From positions 1 to 64,000 of the forward strand of contig CAMHMJ010000017.1 of NCBI GenBank assembly GCA_946186185.1: DNA of 64,000 bases, given 5' to 3'. Of this stretch, positions 42,036 to 50,655 are shown piece after piece. The position numbers and the translations under genes are program-made. This stretch comes from an uncultured Treponema sp. GTDB taxonomy: Bacteria > Spirochaetota > Spirochaetia > Treponematales > Treponemataceae. Within the stretch, counting starts at the first letter, position 1, and every line of letters starts with the position of its first letter. The notes beneath the pieces are model-generated. The model was not told where the DNA came from. It did no database searches and saw only the letters and a list, made by a program, of their open reading frames with translations.

Positions 42036-42110
42036 AAAAACCTCTTTCCTTGGTTATTTCTTGTTTTAATGGCGTGTCAGCCCTCTGATTTGAAGGCCCG
42101 AAGCTTACCA

Positions 42111-42848
42111 TTACCGGAACAGTGCAAAGCCACCCGGAGCCTTGGAACCGGCTTTTACCCAGGAAGTTGACTTCGGTATTCCTTTTTTAAGCTGGTCACA
42201 GGCAATAATATAGTCCTTAAGCCAGGAGCCCAGGGCATCGTCGTTTTTGCTGGTTTCGTTTGCCTGGTCGCCGCTAATCAGAAGAATTGAAGCAAATTCG
42301 TTTTCATTTTCCATTGCAGCCACATTTTCGGCAAAGGTTGCAAAAGCAGCTTCGCTGGCGGCTACAATTGGGTTGGCAGGGGTTAAATTCATCTTTTTTA
42401 GGGCAGAAGAATGCAGAACCTCATGGTAGGTTGGGTGAGTTTTCAGTAAAAAAATCAGTTTTGCATTGGTTTTATGCTGCTTGATTCTGTTCAGAATTTC
42501 CAGGGTAAGGTACTGGAAGCCCAAAATCATATTGTCGCAGGCACGGGCACAGATTTCAGGGGAACAGGATTCGTATTTTGAAGTAAAGTATTCTGCATCA
42601 AAATAGAGTATATAGTTGTCGGTAAATCCGTTGGCGGTTTCCGCCTGAATTAAAAGGGAGCGTGCAGAGATTGCGGAATCACGGTTCCAGGTTAGAACTG
42701 AAATTCCCGAGGAAGCCTGACTTCCTTCTTCCTGATTGGCCACAGAACTTGTGGAAACGGCCACAGAAAATTCTCCCAGAGCAAGTTTTTCTGCAAAGCT
42801 TTCTGATTCCGGAAAATCCTTTCCGGCAATTAAAATTGTTTTACTCAT
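42111..42848 (-). CDS. Conserved hypothetical protein (Rossmann-like start)
   Basis: A 245-residue soluble protein starting MSKTILIAGKDFPESESFAE, which resembles a Rossmann or response-regulator beta-alpha unit but lacks a glycine-rich loop. Later segments (DNYILYFDAEYF, AKLIFLLKTHPTYHEVLHSSALK) look alpha/beta. No family recognised. TATAAT with an upstream TG (extended -10) ends 6 nt before the ATG and the 6 nt (TCTCCC) are the opposite of a ribosome-binding site, making a leaderless mRNA very likely. Confidence 0.65.
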   Translation of the reverse strand: MSKTILIAGKDFPESESFAEKLALGEFSVAVSTSSVANQEEGSQASSGISVLTWNRDSAISARSLLIQAETANGFTDNYILYFDAEYFTSKYESCSPEICARACDNMILGFQYLTLEILNRIKQHKTNAKLIFLLKTHPTYHEVLHSSALKKMNLTPANPIVAASEAAFATFAENVAAMENENEFASILLISGDQANETSKNDDALGSWLKDYIIACDQLKKGIPKSTSWVKAGSKAPGGFALFR

Positions 42849-42854
42849 GGGAGA

Positions 42855-42863
42855 ATTATAACA
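42855..42863 (-). promoter_or_regulatory. Leaderless-type extended -10 promoter
   Basis: TGTTATAAT (42863-42855), then TCTCCC and the ATG at 42848. Confidence 0.75.
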
Positions 42864-42903
42864 TATTTTACCCTTATAAGGAATTATTTTGATTTTGCTA
42901 ACG

Positions 42904-42955
42904 GCCGAATGTCGATTTTTATTGTTTTAATTTCAAAATTGGCTCTCAGCGGGTA
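42904..42955. repeat. Left half of palindromic repeat (R5L) beside the amylase gene
   Basis: GCCGAATGTCGATTTTTATTG, AATTTCAAAATTGGCT and CTCAGCGGGT match the left arm of copies R1, R2 and R4. The matching right arm is at 44516-44590, across the amylase gene. Confidence 0.7.
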
Positions 42956-42964
42956 CTAAAGGAA

Positions 42965-44407
42965 TTATTTTGCGTAGATTGCAAAATTTGTTCCGGTGTA
43001 TTTTGTTGTGTAGCCGTCAGGGCAGCTGTAGAGGCTGCTTCCGATTGTGGTTACAATGCTTCCTTTTTTGCCGGTTATGCGGGCAGCGTAAGTTTTTGCA
43101 TCACTCTTTAAGATTTCGATTTTGCTTACGTTTGTAATATCCAGCTCTTTTCGGAGTTCAACAAGGTCTTTGATGTGGTCGTGGAGTTTTTTTCCGTTTG
43201 AATCAACCTTGTCTGTGCAGACTGAATCTTTGACACCTGCAAAATAGTGCTGCCATGCAACACACGGAATTCCAGGATGAGTAAGAATAAAGGCGTATGC
43301 GGCGCCAAGGTCGTTTCTGTCCAGGGCGTGCATGCTCTGGGTACTTCCTGTGTCGTGGTTATCAACAAAGGTAACCGCATAAGCCGGCATTTTGCGGAAG
43401 AGAAGCTCTGAACTTGCAAGACTTCCAAAGCTTTTGTTTGCAATTGGAGTTGTATACAGACTGGACTCTAATTCTTTGTAGTTATTGTTGTTTCTTCCGC
43501 CAAAAACGTTGTTCAGGGCATTTTTTGTTGCAAAGTCAAAGGCCCGGGAAGGCATGCTGGTTACGTTTTCAATGCAGTCTCCTGTATTTTTAATCCAGAT
43601 CGGAACCAGATTGTTGTTGTCTACCCAGAGCTCTCCTACAGAAAATTCTGTATCTGCCATTGCGTTGTAGTAGCCTGTGTACTTTGGAGAGTATCCGCGG
43701 ACATAGTCGTATCTCCAGCCCACAAAGCCCATGCTTCTGAGTTCCTTAAGCCAGTCTACGATTCCGGCACGAACCTCCGGATTTGTGTGGTCAAGGTCAC
43801 GGCCGCCGTTAAAGTCGTCGCCGGTGTCCGGAGAACCGCGCATTGAGGAAGAAACGCTTCCCATTCCGTTTGCTTCGTTCTGGAAACCTTCGTCGGTTGA
43901 ACAGATTGCAAGGTAGTTCTGGTTTTTTACAACGCCGAGAGTAGGCAGCTTAAAATCTCCCCAGCTTGTTGAACCAACACGGTGGTTGATTACGATGTCT
44001 GCAAGAGGTTTTGCAGGCTGAATTGCAGAAATTGCGTTTTTCAGTTCAGTTTCGTTACCAAAGGCGCTGGAATAGTTTGACCATTCACGAGGAAGGTAGC
44101 CGTTTCCGTCTCCGGCGCCGCTGTTTGAAACCGGCGGGAACCAGACATATTCGAAGGTTTCTCCGATTTCGTCTCCGTTGGAAGCGATGGTGTTCCACCA
44201 GGTTTTGTTTTTATTTTTGTTGTGGCTGTCCCAGCTGAAGGCCTGGAACATTACTCCGGAGGTTTCGGATGGTGTGTAGGAATTAAATGAGTTTCCGGTG
44301 ATTTCATCGTATGCGTAATTTCTGTGAGAACTTGAACCGCAGGAAATGAGGGCTGCTCCAAGAACGGCGGTTGAAATTGAAAGCCATACTGCTTTTACTC
44401 TTTTCAT
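42965..44407 (-). CDS. Alpha-amylase lipoprotein (GH13)
   Basis: About 480 residues from the ATG at 44407 (TAAGGAGA upstream); a longer frame upstream runs through the repeat and is not used. The signal peptide ends in AALISCGSS, a lipobox. GH13 motifs: region I LADIVINHRVG, region II GWRYDYVRGYSP with the nucleophile Asp, region III FSVGELWVD with the acid/base Glu, and region IV VTFVDNHDTGS. It hydrolyses alpha-1,4-glucans such as starch at the cell surface. The gene is bracketed at both sides by the two halves of a dispersed repeat. Confidence 0.93.
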   Translation of the reverse strand: MKRVKAVWLSISTAVLGAALISCGSSSHRNYAYDEITGNSFNSYTPSETSGVMFQAFSWDSHNKNKNKTWWNTIASNGDEIGETFEYVWFPPVSNSGAGDGNGYLPREWSNYSSAFGNETELKNAISAIQPAKPLADIVINHRVGSTSWGDFKLPTLGVVKNQNYLAICSTDEGFQNEANGMGSVSSSMRGSPDTGDDFNGGRDLDHTNPEVRAGIVDWLKELRSMGFVGWRYDYVRGYSPKYTGYYNAMADTEFSVGELWVDNNNLVPIWIKNTGDCIENVTSMPSRAFDFATKNALNNVFGGRNNNNYKELESSLYTTPIANKSFGSLASSELLFRKMPAYAVTFVDNHDTGSTQSMHALDRNDLGAAYAFILTHPGIPCVAWQHYFAGVKDSVCTDKVDSNGKKLHDHIKDLVELRKELDITNVSKIEILKSDAKTYAARITGKKGSIVTTIGSSLYSCPDGYTTKYTGTNFAIYAK

Positions 44408-44515
44408 TAGGGTCTCCTTAATCCATAAGTTTGGCGGTAAACTTATAAAGCCTGTAAACTGGTTTAGCGATAAACTTCTCATTAATAATGTAACATAGTT
44501 GTTTAAAAAAGAAAA

Positions 44516-44590
44516 GAGTTTTTTTGCCCGCATTTCGCTTCCCTATCGCCAATTTTGTATTGTGCTTGCAAACTTGAAGTTTGGGCTATA
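44516..44590. repeat. Right half of palindromic repeat (R5R) beside the amylase gene
   Basis: GAGTTTTTTTGCCCGCATTT, CGCTTCCCTATCGCCAATTTT and GCAAACTTGAAGTTTGGGCTA match 13584-13660 almost base for base. Confidence 0.8.
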
Positions 44591-44602
44591 TATGGAAGAG
44601 CT

Positions 44603-44658
44603 AAAAAAACGCCCTCCGGTTAGTTATGCTCCAAAGGTGAAGCTGGTTTCCGAAGGGC
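44603..44658 (-). terminator. Terminator of glnN
   Basis: On the minus strand, GCCCTTCGG (44658-44650) pairs with CCGGAGGGC (44619-44611), followed by GTTTTTTT. Confidence 0.7.
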
Positions 44659-44688
44659 TCTGTATTGATTGTGCTGGTGTTTTTCAGG

Positions 44689-46782
44689 TTAGATACTGAA
44701 AAGCAGATCCTCGTAGCTTGGGAACGGCTTGTATTTTTCGCCTAAAAGCGGCTCGATTTCGTCGGCAACGGCCCGGGCATTCTGCATTGCAGGAAGAACC
44801 TTGTTTGCGTAAGCCTGGGCAATTTCCATTTCGCCCTGCTGTTTTTTTGCTTTCTGGTGTTCGTCGCTGAGCTTCTGTGCTTTTTCTGCAAGTTCTGCTG
44901 TCAGCTTGTCCAGTTTTGCGAGAAGTGCGGTCTGAGCGCTGCATTTTGCTTCCGGTACGGCATTTCGAACTGCCTGAACCGATTTTCCTACATCGTTCAT
45001 ATACTTGAAGGCGGCAGGAAGAATGTCCTTGTTTATCATTTCAAGCATGGTTTCAACTTCGATGTTCAGAATTCCGGCGTATTTTTCAAGCTTGATTTCG
45101 TAGTGGCTCTTCATTTCGATTTCGGAATAGACTCCCAGCTCGGTGAAAAGCTTTACGTTCTTTGGGTTCAGGTATTCGCTCATGGCATCCGGCAGGGTGC
45201 GCAGGTTCTTGAGGCCGCGTTTTTCAGCTTCCTTGATCCAGCTTTCGTCGTAACCGTTTCCGTTGAAAACTATGTTCCAGTGGGCGGTGATTTCCCGCTT
45301 AATCAGCTTCTGAAGGTCTTTTTCGAAGTCCTTGGATTTTTCAAGCTCGTCGGCGTATTCCTTGAGGGCGTAGGCAAGAATTGCGTCCAGGGTTGTGTTC
45401 GGACCGGAGATTGAAAGGGATGAACCTACCGAGCGGAACTCAAAGCGGTTTCCGGTGAAGGCAAAAGGCGAGGTGCGGTTTCGGTCGGTGGAATCCTTTG
45501 GAATCGGTGGAAGAACATCTACGCCGATGGACATTTTCTGTTTGGATTTTGTGTCGTATGGAGTTCCGTCCTTGATGGAGCGGAGAATTGCTTCAAGCTC
45601 GTCACCCAGGTAAATCGACATGATTGCCGGCGGCGCCTCGTTTGCGCCAAGGCGGTGGTCGTTTCCGGCACTTGCAACTGAAATGCGCAGAAGATCCTGG
45701 TTTTCGTCAACGGCTTTAAGAACGGCCGTAAGGAAGAGGAGGAACTGTGCATTTTCCCGCGGAGTTTTTCCCGGTGCAAAGAGGTTTTCTCCTTCGTCGG
45801 TTGCAATGGACCAGTTGTTGTGCTTTCCGCTTCCGTTTACCCCTTCAAAAGGCTTTTCATGAAGAAGACATACCATTCCGTGGCGGCGGGCAACCTTCTT
45901 CATGATTTCCATGGTCAGCTGGTTCTGGTCAGCGGCCAGGTTTGAGGTGGTGAAAATCGGTGCCATTTCGTGCTGGCTTGGTGCAACCTCGTTGTGTTCA
46001 GTTTTTGAATAGATTCCCAGTGCCCAGAGCTCCTGATTTAATTCTTCCATATATTTAACGATGCGCGGCTTGATTGCGGCAAAGTACTGGTCGTCCATTT
46101 CCTGACCCTTTACCGGCTTTGAACCAAACAGGGTTCGGCCTGTCATGCGAAGGTCTTTTCTCTGGTTGTAGAGCTTTTCGTCAATCAGGAAGTATTCCTG
46201 CTCAGGACCCATGGTTGTGGTAACATGGCGGGCATTGCTTCCGAAAAGCTTAAGGATTCGCAGGGACTGTTCGTTCAGGCTTTCCATTGAGCGAAGAAGC
46301 GGAGTTTTCTTGTCCAGGGCTTCTCCGGTATATGAACAGAAGGCAGTTGGAATACAGAGGGAGTGTTCTTTTACGAAGGCGTAAGCGGTCGGATCCCATA
46401 CGGTGTATCCCCGGGCTTCAAAGGTTGCCCGGCGTCCGCCATTCGGGAAGGAAGAAGCGTCCGGTTCACCCTTTACAAGCTCCTTTCCGCTGAATTCCAT
46501 GATTACGCCGCCGTCTTTTTCCGGGGCGATGAAGCTGTCGTGTTTTTCTGCTGTAATTCCGGTTAATGGCTGAAACCAGTGGGTGTAGTGGGTAGCGCCC
46601 TTGGAAATTGCCCATTCCATCATTGCGTGGGCAACCTGATTTGCAACTTCAAGTTCAAGAGGAATTCCTTCGTCCATGGTTCGCTTGAGCGCCTTGTAAG
46701 TTTCTTTTGGAAGAAGTTCCTGCATTACTTTCTGATTAAAAACATTGCAGCCGAACATTTCAGGTACATTTGATTCAGTCAT
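44689..46782 (-). CDS. glnN: Glutamine synthetase, type III
   Basis: A 697-residue GSIII, the large form found in Bacteroides, some Clostridia and spirochaetes. It makes glutamine from glutamate, ammonia and ATP. Landmarks: ATFEARGYTVWDPT, TTMGPEQEYFLID, SKTEHNEVAPSQHEMAPI, FEGVNGSGKHNNWSIATD, RNRTSPFAFTGNRFEFRSVG. The C-terminal 100 residues form a helical coiled coil typical of the type. GAGG precedes the ATG. It is transcribed alone and ends at a terminator. Confidence 0.96.
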   Translation of the reverse strand: MTESNVPEMFGCNVFNQKVMQELLPKETYKALKRTMDEGIPLELEVANQVAHAMMEWAISKGATHYTHWFQPLTGITAEKHDSFIAPEKDGGVIMEFSGKELVKGEPDASSFPNGGRRATFEARGYTVWDPTAYAFVKEHSLCIPTAFCSYTGEALDKKTPLLRSMESLNEQSLRILKLFGSNARHVTTTMGPEQEYFLIDEKLYNQRKDLRMTGRTLFGSKPVKGQEMDDQYFAAIKPRIVKYMEELNQELWALGIYSKTEHNEVAPSQHEMAPIFTTSNLAADQNQLTMEIMKKVARRHGMVCLLHEKPFEGVNGSGKHNNWSIATDEGENLFAPGKTPRENAQFLLFLTAVLKAVDENQDLLRISVASAGNDHRLGANEAPPAIMSIYLGDELEAILRSIKDGTPYDTKSKQKMSIGVDVLPPIPKDSTDRNRTSPFAFTGNRFEFRSVGSSLSISGPNTTLDAILAYALKEYADELEKSKDFEKDLQKLIKREITAHWNIVFNGNGYDESWIKEAEKRGLKNLRTLPDAMSEYLNPKNVKLFTELGVYSEIEMKSHYEIKLEKYAGILNIEVETMLEMINKDILPAAFKYMNDVGKSVQAVRNAVPEAKCSAQTALLAKLDKLTAELAEKAQKLSDEHQKAKKQQGEMEIAQAYANKVLPAMQNARAVADEIEPLLGEKYKPFPSYEDLLFSI

Positions 46783-46830
46783 ACTAACCTCGTTTGCCGT
46801 AATTCATTCAAGATAATAGCGTTTTTTTGT

Positions 46831-47652
46831 TTATTTTGAAAGGCTTTCCACCCACTTCTGCATCAGAATTCCGAAGGCTACTCCCACGTTCAGGCTGGCC
46901 TTTAAGCCAATCATAGGAATTGTAACCCGGCCGTAGGTTGCTTTTTTCAGGGCCTGAGGACTTACACCCAGCTCTTCCGAACCGATGATGCATATTCCTT
47001 CCTTTGGAAAATTGAATTCTTCGATGGGGGTGCCGCCGGTTTCCAGGGCGAAAATCGGCTTGTCATCCGGAAGCTCTTCCACGGATTTTCGTTCCCAGCC
47101 CATGGTTTCGATGCAGCCCATTCCGCTTCTGACTGCCCGGGGCTGTTCCGGGTCAACGCAGAAGGGTGAAATGTACACTTTTTCGGCGCCCATTCCTTCA
47201 GCGGTTCTGAAAATTGAACCTAAATTGAAGGGAGAACGGATGTCCTCGGCATACACGCTGACTCCCGGATAAAAATTTCTTTCTTTTACGACGCCGTTTT
47301 CGTCCACCGGGGAAGCGTGGGGTGCAATCACCAGGTCCCACTCAGCCGGAAAGGTTCCGATTAAGGCAAGAAGGTGATTTCGGGCGCAGTTACATACCCG
47401 AAGTTCGTCGAAGGGCTTTTCTTCCAGCAGGGTCCGCAGTTCTCTGGCTGCGTCTTCCGGTAATTTTGGGTCTTTCAGTAAAATTTCTGTGATTTTTCTT
47501 GTGTAGTCGGCGCGGCTCATGGATTTGAAGGAATATTCCATGCCTTTTTCAGGGATTCCAGCAATATCCCGTTCCAGTGCCCCAAAGGTGAGGGCGAGTT
47601 TTCGTCTTTTCTGTCCGCCGTCCAGCTGAAAGAGTTTATCCGGTTCAATCAT
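46831..47652 (-). CDS. SpoU/TrmH family RNA methyltransferase
   Basis: A 273-residue protein. The C-terminal SPOUT domain (about 125-273) has motif 1 DIRSPFNLGSIFRTAEGMGAE, motif 2 GICIIGSEELGVSPQ and motif 3 VTIPMIGLKASLNVGVAFGIL, which form the knotted AdoMet site for 2'-O-methylation of tRNA or rRNA. The N-terminal 120 residues are an extra helical part of unknown role. The target nucleotide is unknown. AGGA lies before the ATG. It follows the Fe-ADH-like gene on the same strand with a 36-bp gap. Confidence 0.88.
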   Translation of the reverse strand: MIEPDKLFQLDGGQKRRKLALTFGALERDIAGIPEKGMEYSFKSMSRADYTRKITEILLKDPKLPEDAARELRTLLEEKPFDELRVCNCARNHLLALIGTFPAEWDLVIAPHASPVDENGVVKERNFYPGVSVYAEDIRSPFNLGSIFRTAEGMGAEKVYISPFCVDPEQPRAVRSGMGCIETMGWERKSVEELPDDKPIFALETGGTPIEEFNFPKEGICIIGSEELGVSPQALKKATYGRVTIPMIGLKASLNVGVAFGILMQKWVESLSK

Positions 47653-47688
47653 AATCTGTTCCTGAGGAAAGTCTGGTTACTATGCCGG

Positions 47689-48837
47689 CTAGTAAGCCAG
47701 CTTCAAAAGGTCAAAAAGCTCGTCGCTAGTCATGCTGCGCGGAAGGGTGTTTATAAAATCAAGCTGTCCGGCATCTTCTGCAACCAGGGCAAGCTGGTCT
47801 ACATTCAGGGAAAGCTCCTTTAAGCGGGTAGGGAGGTTTGCTTTTGCAAGACGCTGCCTTATGTTGTCCGCCAGAGCGCTGGCTGCTTCGTCCGCTGTCT
47901 GACCTTCTTCCGTTACGCCCATGGCTTTTGCAATCCGTTCAATTCTGTCTGCCTTGTATTTTTTTGCGTCTTCGATGATGTACGGGAAAAGAATTGAAGT
48001 AACCAGAGCCCGTGAAATTTTGTAGCGGGCGTTCAGGGTTAGCGCCAGAAGGGTTGCAATTCCAATGGAGGATGTTGAAGCGGCGATGGAAGCGAGACAT
48101 CCCGCCTGTGCCAGCAGGGTTTCTGCCGGAGTTGTAACCTCAAGGGATTTTGAGCCGTCCAGACCCAGCTTCATAAGTTCAATGGATTTTTCAGAGAACA
48201 TATCGCTGAAGAAGGATGCCTTCTGTGAAATAAAAGCTTCTGTTGCAATGCAGAGAGTTTCCAATGCAATAGAAGATTTCTGATTTTCCGTTAAGGTGAG
48301 GGCAAGGTTCGGGTCCCACAAAACCAGCTTGCAGATTCCGTTCTGGGTTCTTAAAAGCTTTACCTGTCTGCTTCTTGAATCGACCAGGGGAATGTTCGTT
48401 CCAAAAATAAAAGGTGCGCGGATTGTAGTTGGCACTGCAATAAGGGGAATTGCCCCCGTTGTCGGGTTAGAACCTTCTATATAATCGTAAATGTTGTGGT
48501 TTTCGTTTATGAGGGAAGCAACGGCGGCTCCCATATGAAGAGTTTTTTCTCCGCCAACGGCAATTATTCCGTGAACATGACCGTGCTGAGCCAGAATAAG
48601 GGCCTGCTCGATTTCTTTTGTGTTTGCGCCGTCGGTAATATTATCGTAGATGAAATATTCGATTTTCTGTTCGATCAGAGGCTGAAGAATTTTGGTCTGA
48701 AGGTTAACTTCTTTTAAAACCGGATCCATGATGACCACAAAGCGGCTTCCGTAATTTTTTACATAATGAGCAAGCCGGGCCAGGGTGTAGGAACCTAAAA
48801 CGATATTCTGCGTAATTTTAAAAATAAAGTCACTCAT
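47689..48837 (-). CDS. Iron-alcohol-dehydrogenase-like protein lacking metal ligands
   Basis: A 382-residue protein with the overall layout of group III (iron-containing) alcohol/glycerol dehydrogenases: a Rossmann-like half with GGEKTLHMGAAVA where active members have GGGS, PTTIRAPF where they have PTTAGTGSE, and a helical half. The metal site is lost: ALETLCIATEAF replaces the usual D-x-x-x-H-A-x-E pattern, and the two later His positions are absent (TLNARYKISRALV replaces the H-x-x-G-H segment). It therefore probably lacks metal-dependent dehydrogenase activity and may have a structural or regulatory role. AAGG precedes the ATG. Confidence 0.75.
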   Translation of the reverse strand: MSDFIFKITQNIVLGSYTLARLAHYVKNYGSRFVVIMDPVLKEVNLQTKILQPLIEQKIEYFIYDNITDGANTKEIEQALILAQHGHVHGIIAVGGEKTLHMGAAVASLINENHNIYDYIEGSNPTTGAIPLIAVPTTIRAPFIFGTNIPLVDSRSRQVKLLRTQNGICKLVLWDPNLALTLTENQKSSIALETLCIATEAFISQKASFFSDMFSEKSIELMKLGLDGSKSLEVTTPAETLLAQAGCLASIAASTSSIGIATLLALTLNARYKISRALVTSILFPYIIEDAKKYKADRIERIAKAMGVTEEGQTADEAASALADNIRQRLAKANLPTRLKELSLNVDQLALVAEDAGQLDFINTLPRSMTSDELFDLLKLAY

Positions 48838-48953
48838 TCTTCAAACCTTAAAAAACAAAAAGAGACCGTTCAATGAACATAAAGGAATGCCCACCAAACA
48901 GCCTTTTTTGTATAAGAAAATAAATTTTCTGTGTTTCCGTGCCGTCTTACTGA

Positions 48954-49244
48954 TTAAAGACCAAAGCTTTCCATAAGTTTGTCGGCAGCAGATGCAATAA
49001 CAGCGTTGTTCAAGTAATTAGGATCCTGAAGCTTTGCTTTTACTTCAGCCACTCTGTCTGCGCGAATGTCCGGAGTTTCTGCTGCAACCTGGTTCATGTA
49101 GTAAACTTCAGCTGCTTCACGTGCTTCTGCCGATACAGATACTGAATCTGACTTGAAGCTTGATTTAGCTGGCTCCGTAGTTTTGCGCGTACTCTGTACA
49201 TTGTTGAGAGGATTAATTCCTCCGATTCTGTCTATACTCATCAT
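48954..49244 (-). CDS. flgM: Anti-sigma-28 factor
   Basis: A 96-residue FlgM. The C-terminal half has the family pattern DSVSVSAEAREAAEVYYM, then PDIRADRVAEVKAKLQDPNYLN and ADKLMESFG. It binds FliA (sigma-28) and holds back late flagellar genes until the hook is complete, then leaves through the flagellar export channel. The N-terminal 30 residues are unstructured. An ATG-ATG pair forms the start and AGGA lies before it. It follows rsmI by 22 bp, so the two are probably one transcript. Confidence 0.9.
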   Translation of the reverse strand: MMSIDRIGGINPLNNVQSTRKTTEPAKSSFKSDSVSVSAEAREAAEVYYMNQVAAETPDIRADRVAEVKAKLQDPNYLNNAVIASAADKLMESFGL

Positions 49245-49266
49245 ATTCGTCCTGCCCCTCTACACT

Positions 49267-50001
49267 TTAATTATCGGTAGATTCATCAGAAAGTTGAACT
49301 TTTTTTACACCAGAAATGAAAATTGCAAACTCACCTTTTATTGAATCCCTTCCAGCAAAGTCGTCACGCATTTCCTGGGCGGTGCCTTCAATAATTTCCT
49401 CATGCAATTTGGTCAATTCACGGCCAATCACAATTCTGCGATTACTATCTATATCGGAAATATCCGACAGTAACTTTACTATTCTAAACGGACTTTCGTA
49501 CAAAATTATTGCATCTCCGGTCCCTAAAAGCTCCCTGAGCCTTTTTCGGCGTTTTCCGGGACTTGGTGAAAGAAAACCTTCAAAGGTTATGGTTTTTCCA
49601 CCTGAACCGGCTGCACTTATAAGGGTTGCAAAAGCGCTTGGCCCCGGAATGGGAACAACTTTGTAGCCTTCGCGCCGCACTAAATCCACCAGAACGGCTC
49701 CCGGATCGCTTATTCCCGGAGTTCCGGCGTCGCTGGCGTAGGCAACGTCCTGTCCTTTTTTTAAGCAGTCTATAACCGACTGCGCTGCCTTTTCTTCATT
49801 TTGAGAGCGGCAGCTTATCATCTGCTTTTTTATATCGCTGTGGTCAAGTAAACCTTTCTTTTCAAGAGCATTCAACAGCTCCAGCGTATGCCGCGTGTCT
49901 TCTGCCGCAATCACCTGAACTTTTTTGAAGGTCTGGATTGCGCGGAAAGTGATGTCATCAAGGTTACCTATTGGAGTTCCAACAACGTATAATTCAGCCA
50001 C
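49267..50001 (-). CDS. rsmI: 16S rRNA cytidine-1402 2'-O-methyltransferase
   Basis: A 244-residue RsmI of the tetrapyrrole-methylase fold. Motifs: LYVVGTPIGNLDDITFRA at the N-terminus, AAEDTRHTLELL, DAGTPGISDPG and IPGPSAFATLISAAG. It methylates the ribose of C1402 in the decoding centre. The start is GTG at 50001. There is no ribosome-binding site, but a near-consensus promoter (ATGACA, 17 bp, TATAAT) ends 6 nt before the GTG, the clearest leaderless candidate in the window. Confidence 0.95.
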   Translation of the reverse strand: MAELYVVGTPIGNLDDITFRAIQTFKKVQVIAAEDTRHTLELLNALEKKGLLDHSDIKKQMISCRSQNEEKAAQSVIDCLKKGQDVAYASDAGTPGISDPGAVLVDLVRREGYKVVPIPGPSAFATLISAAGSGGKTITFEGFLSPSPGKRRKRLRELLGTGDAIILYESPFRIVKLLSDISDIDSNRRIVIGRELTKLHEEIIEGTAQEMRDDFAGRDSIKGEFAIFISGVKKVQLSDESTDN

Positions 50002-50007
50002 AATTAT

Positions 50008-50036
50008 ATTATAACTCTGATTTTGTATTTTGTCAT
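50008..50036 (-). promoter_or_regulatory. Leaderless-type promoter of rsmI-flgM
   Basis: ATGACA (50036-50031), 17 bp, TATAAT (50013-50008), then ATAATT and the GTG start at 50001. Confidence 0.85.
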
Positions 50037-50160
50037 TAGGCGCGGGGAGATTATAAGGAATTGACCAATTTGTAATGGCAGTTGTTACTGAGGAAAGTAT
50101 GCTCCGGGAAGCAAATTATATGGAATCTGGATTGGCAGTCTGTGGTGCAACCGGCTGTTG

Positions 50161-50559
50161 TTACTTCTTATCCTCGTTCTTATTCTTTTCAGCGGAGTAG
50201 CTTTCGCTCAGGGAGTGAATCAGATTTGCAAGGTGATTTCGCTGGTCTTCAGGGAGGGTGTTGAGTTCATTAAGAATCGCAAGGGATTGTGTGTTTTTGT
50301 GGATTTCGTAAACCGGCTGATTGTGGTGAGAGTTGGTTCTGTGGATTGCCGGAGTACCTGTTTCGGGGTCAAAAATCAGACTTTCCAGGGGAACATTAAG
50401 ATATTGAGCAACTTTTAAAGCTACGTCTGCAGCGGGGCAGCTTCCTGCTCTTATTCCTTTTCCGATATTGGACTGGTCGTATCCGATTACGGCTGCTAAT
50501 TCCTTTCTGGATATTCCTTCAGAATCCAGTATATCCTGTACCCGACTCCAAAAATTCAT
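50161..50559 (-). CDS. XRE-family transcriptional regulator
   Basis: A 132-residue DNA-binding protein. Residues 5-62 form a helix-turn-helix (SRKELAAVIGYDQSNIGKGIRAG). The C-terminal half is hydrophilic (LNTLPEDQRNHLANLIHSL) and likely a dimerisation or sensing tail. TAAAAT ends 6 nt before the ATG and no ribosome-binding site is seen. Two near-identical palindromes lie 40-96 bp upstream, in the space shared with the divergent M16 gene, and are the natural candidates for its operator. Confidence 0.88.
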   Translation of the reverse strand: MNFWSRVQDILDSEGISRKELAAVIGYDQSNIGKGIRAGSCPAADVALKVAQYLNVPLESLIFDPETGTPAIHRTNSHHNQPVYEIHKNTQSLAILNELNTLPEDQRNHLANLIHSLSESYSAEKNKNEDKK

Positions 50560-50565
50560 ATTTAC

Positions 50566-50571
50566 ATTTTA
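50566..50571 (-). promoter_or_regulatory. Leaderless-type -10 element of the XRE gene
   Basis: TAAAAT (50571-50566), then GTAAAT and the ATG at 50559. No good -35. Confidence 0.5.
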
Positions 50572-50598
50572 AGTGAATAATCAGATTTATTTTAAAAA

Positions 50599-50655
50599 TA
50601 GGGAAAATTTCCTAATAAACTTTTGGGACTTTCTGCAATTAGGGAAATTTCCCTA
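50599..50655. promoter_or_regulatory. Twin palindromic operator in the XRE-M16 divergent region
   Basis: TAGGGAAAATTTCCTA (50599-50614) and TAGGGAAATTTCCCTA (50640-50655) are palindromes whose centres are 41 bp apart, close to four helical turns. They lie between the divergent XRE regulator and M16 peptidase genes. Confidence 0.75.
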
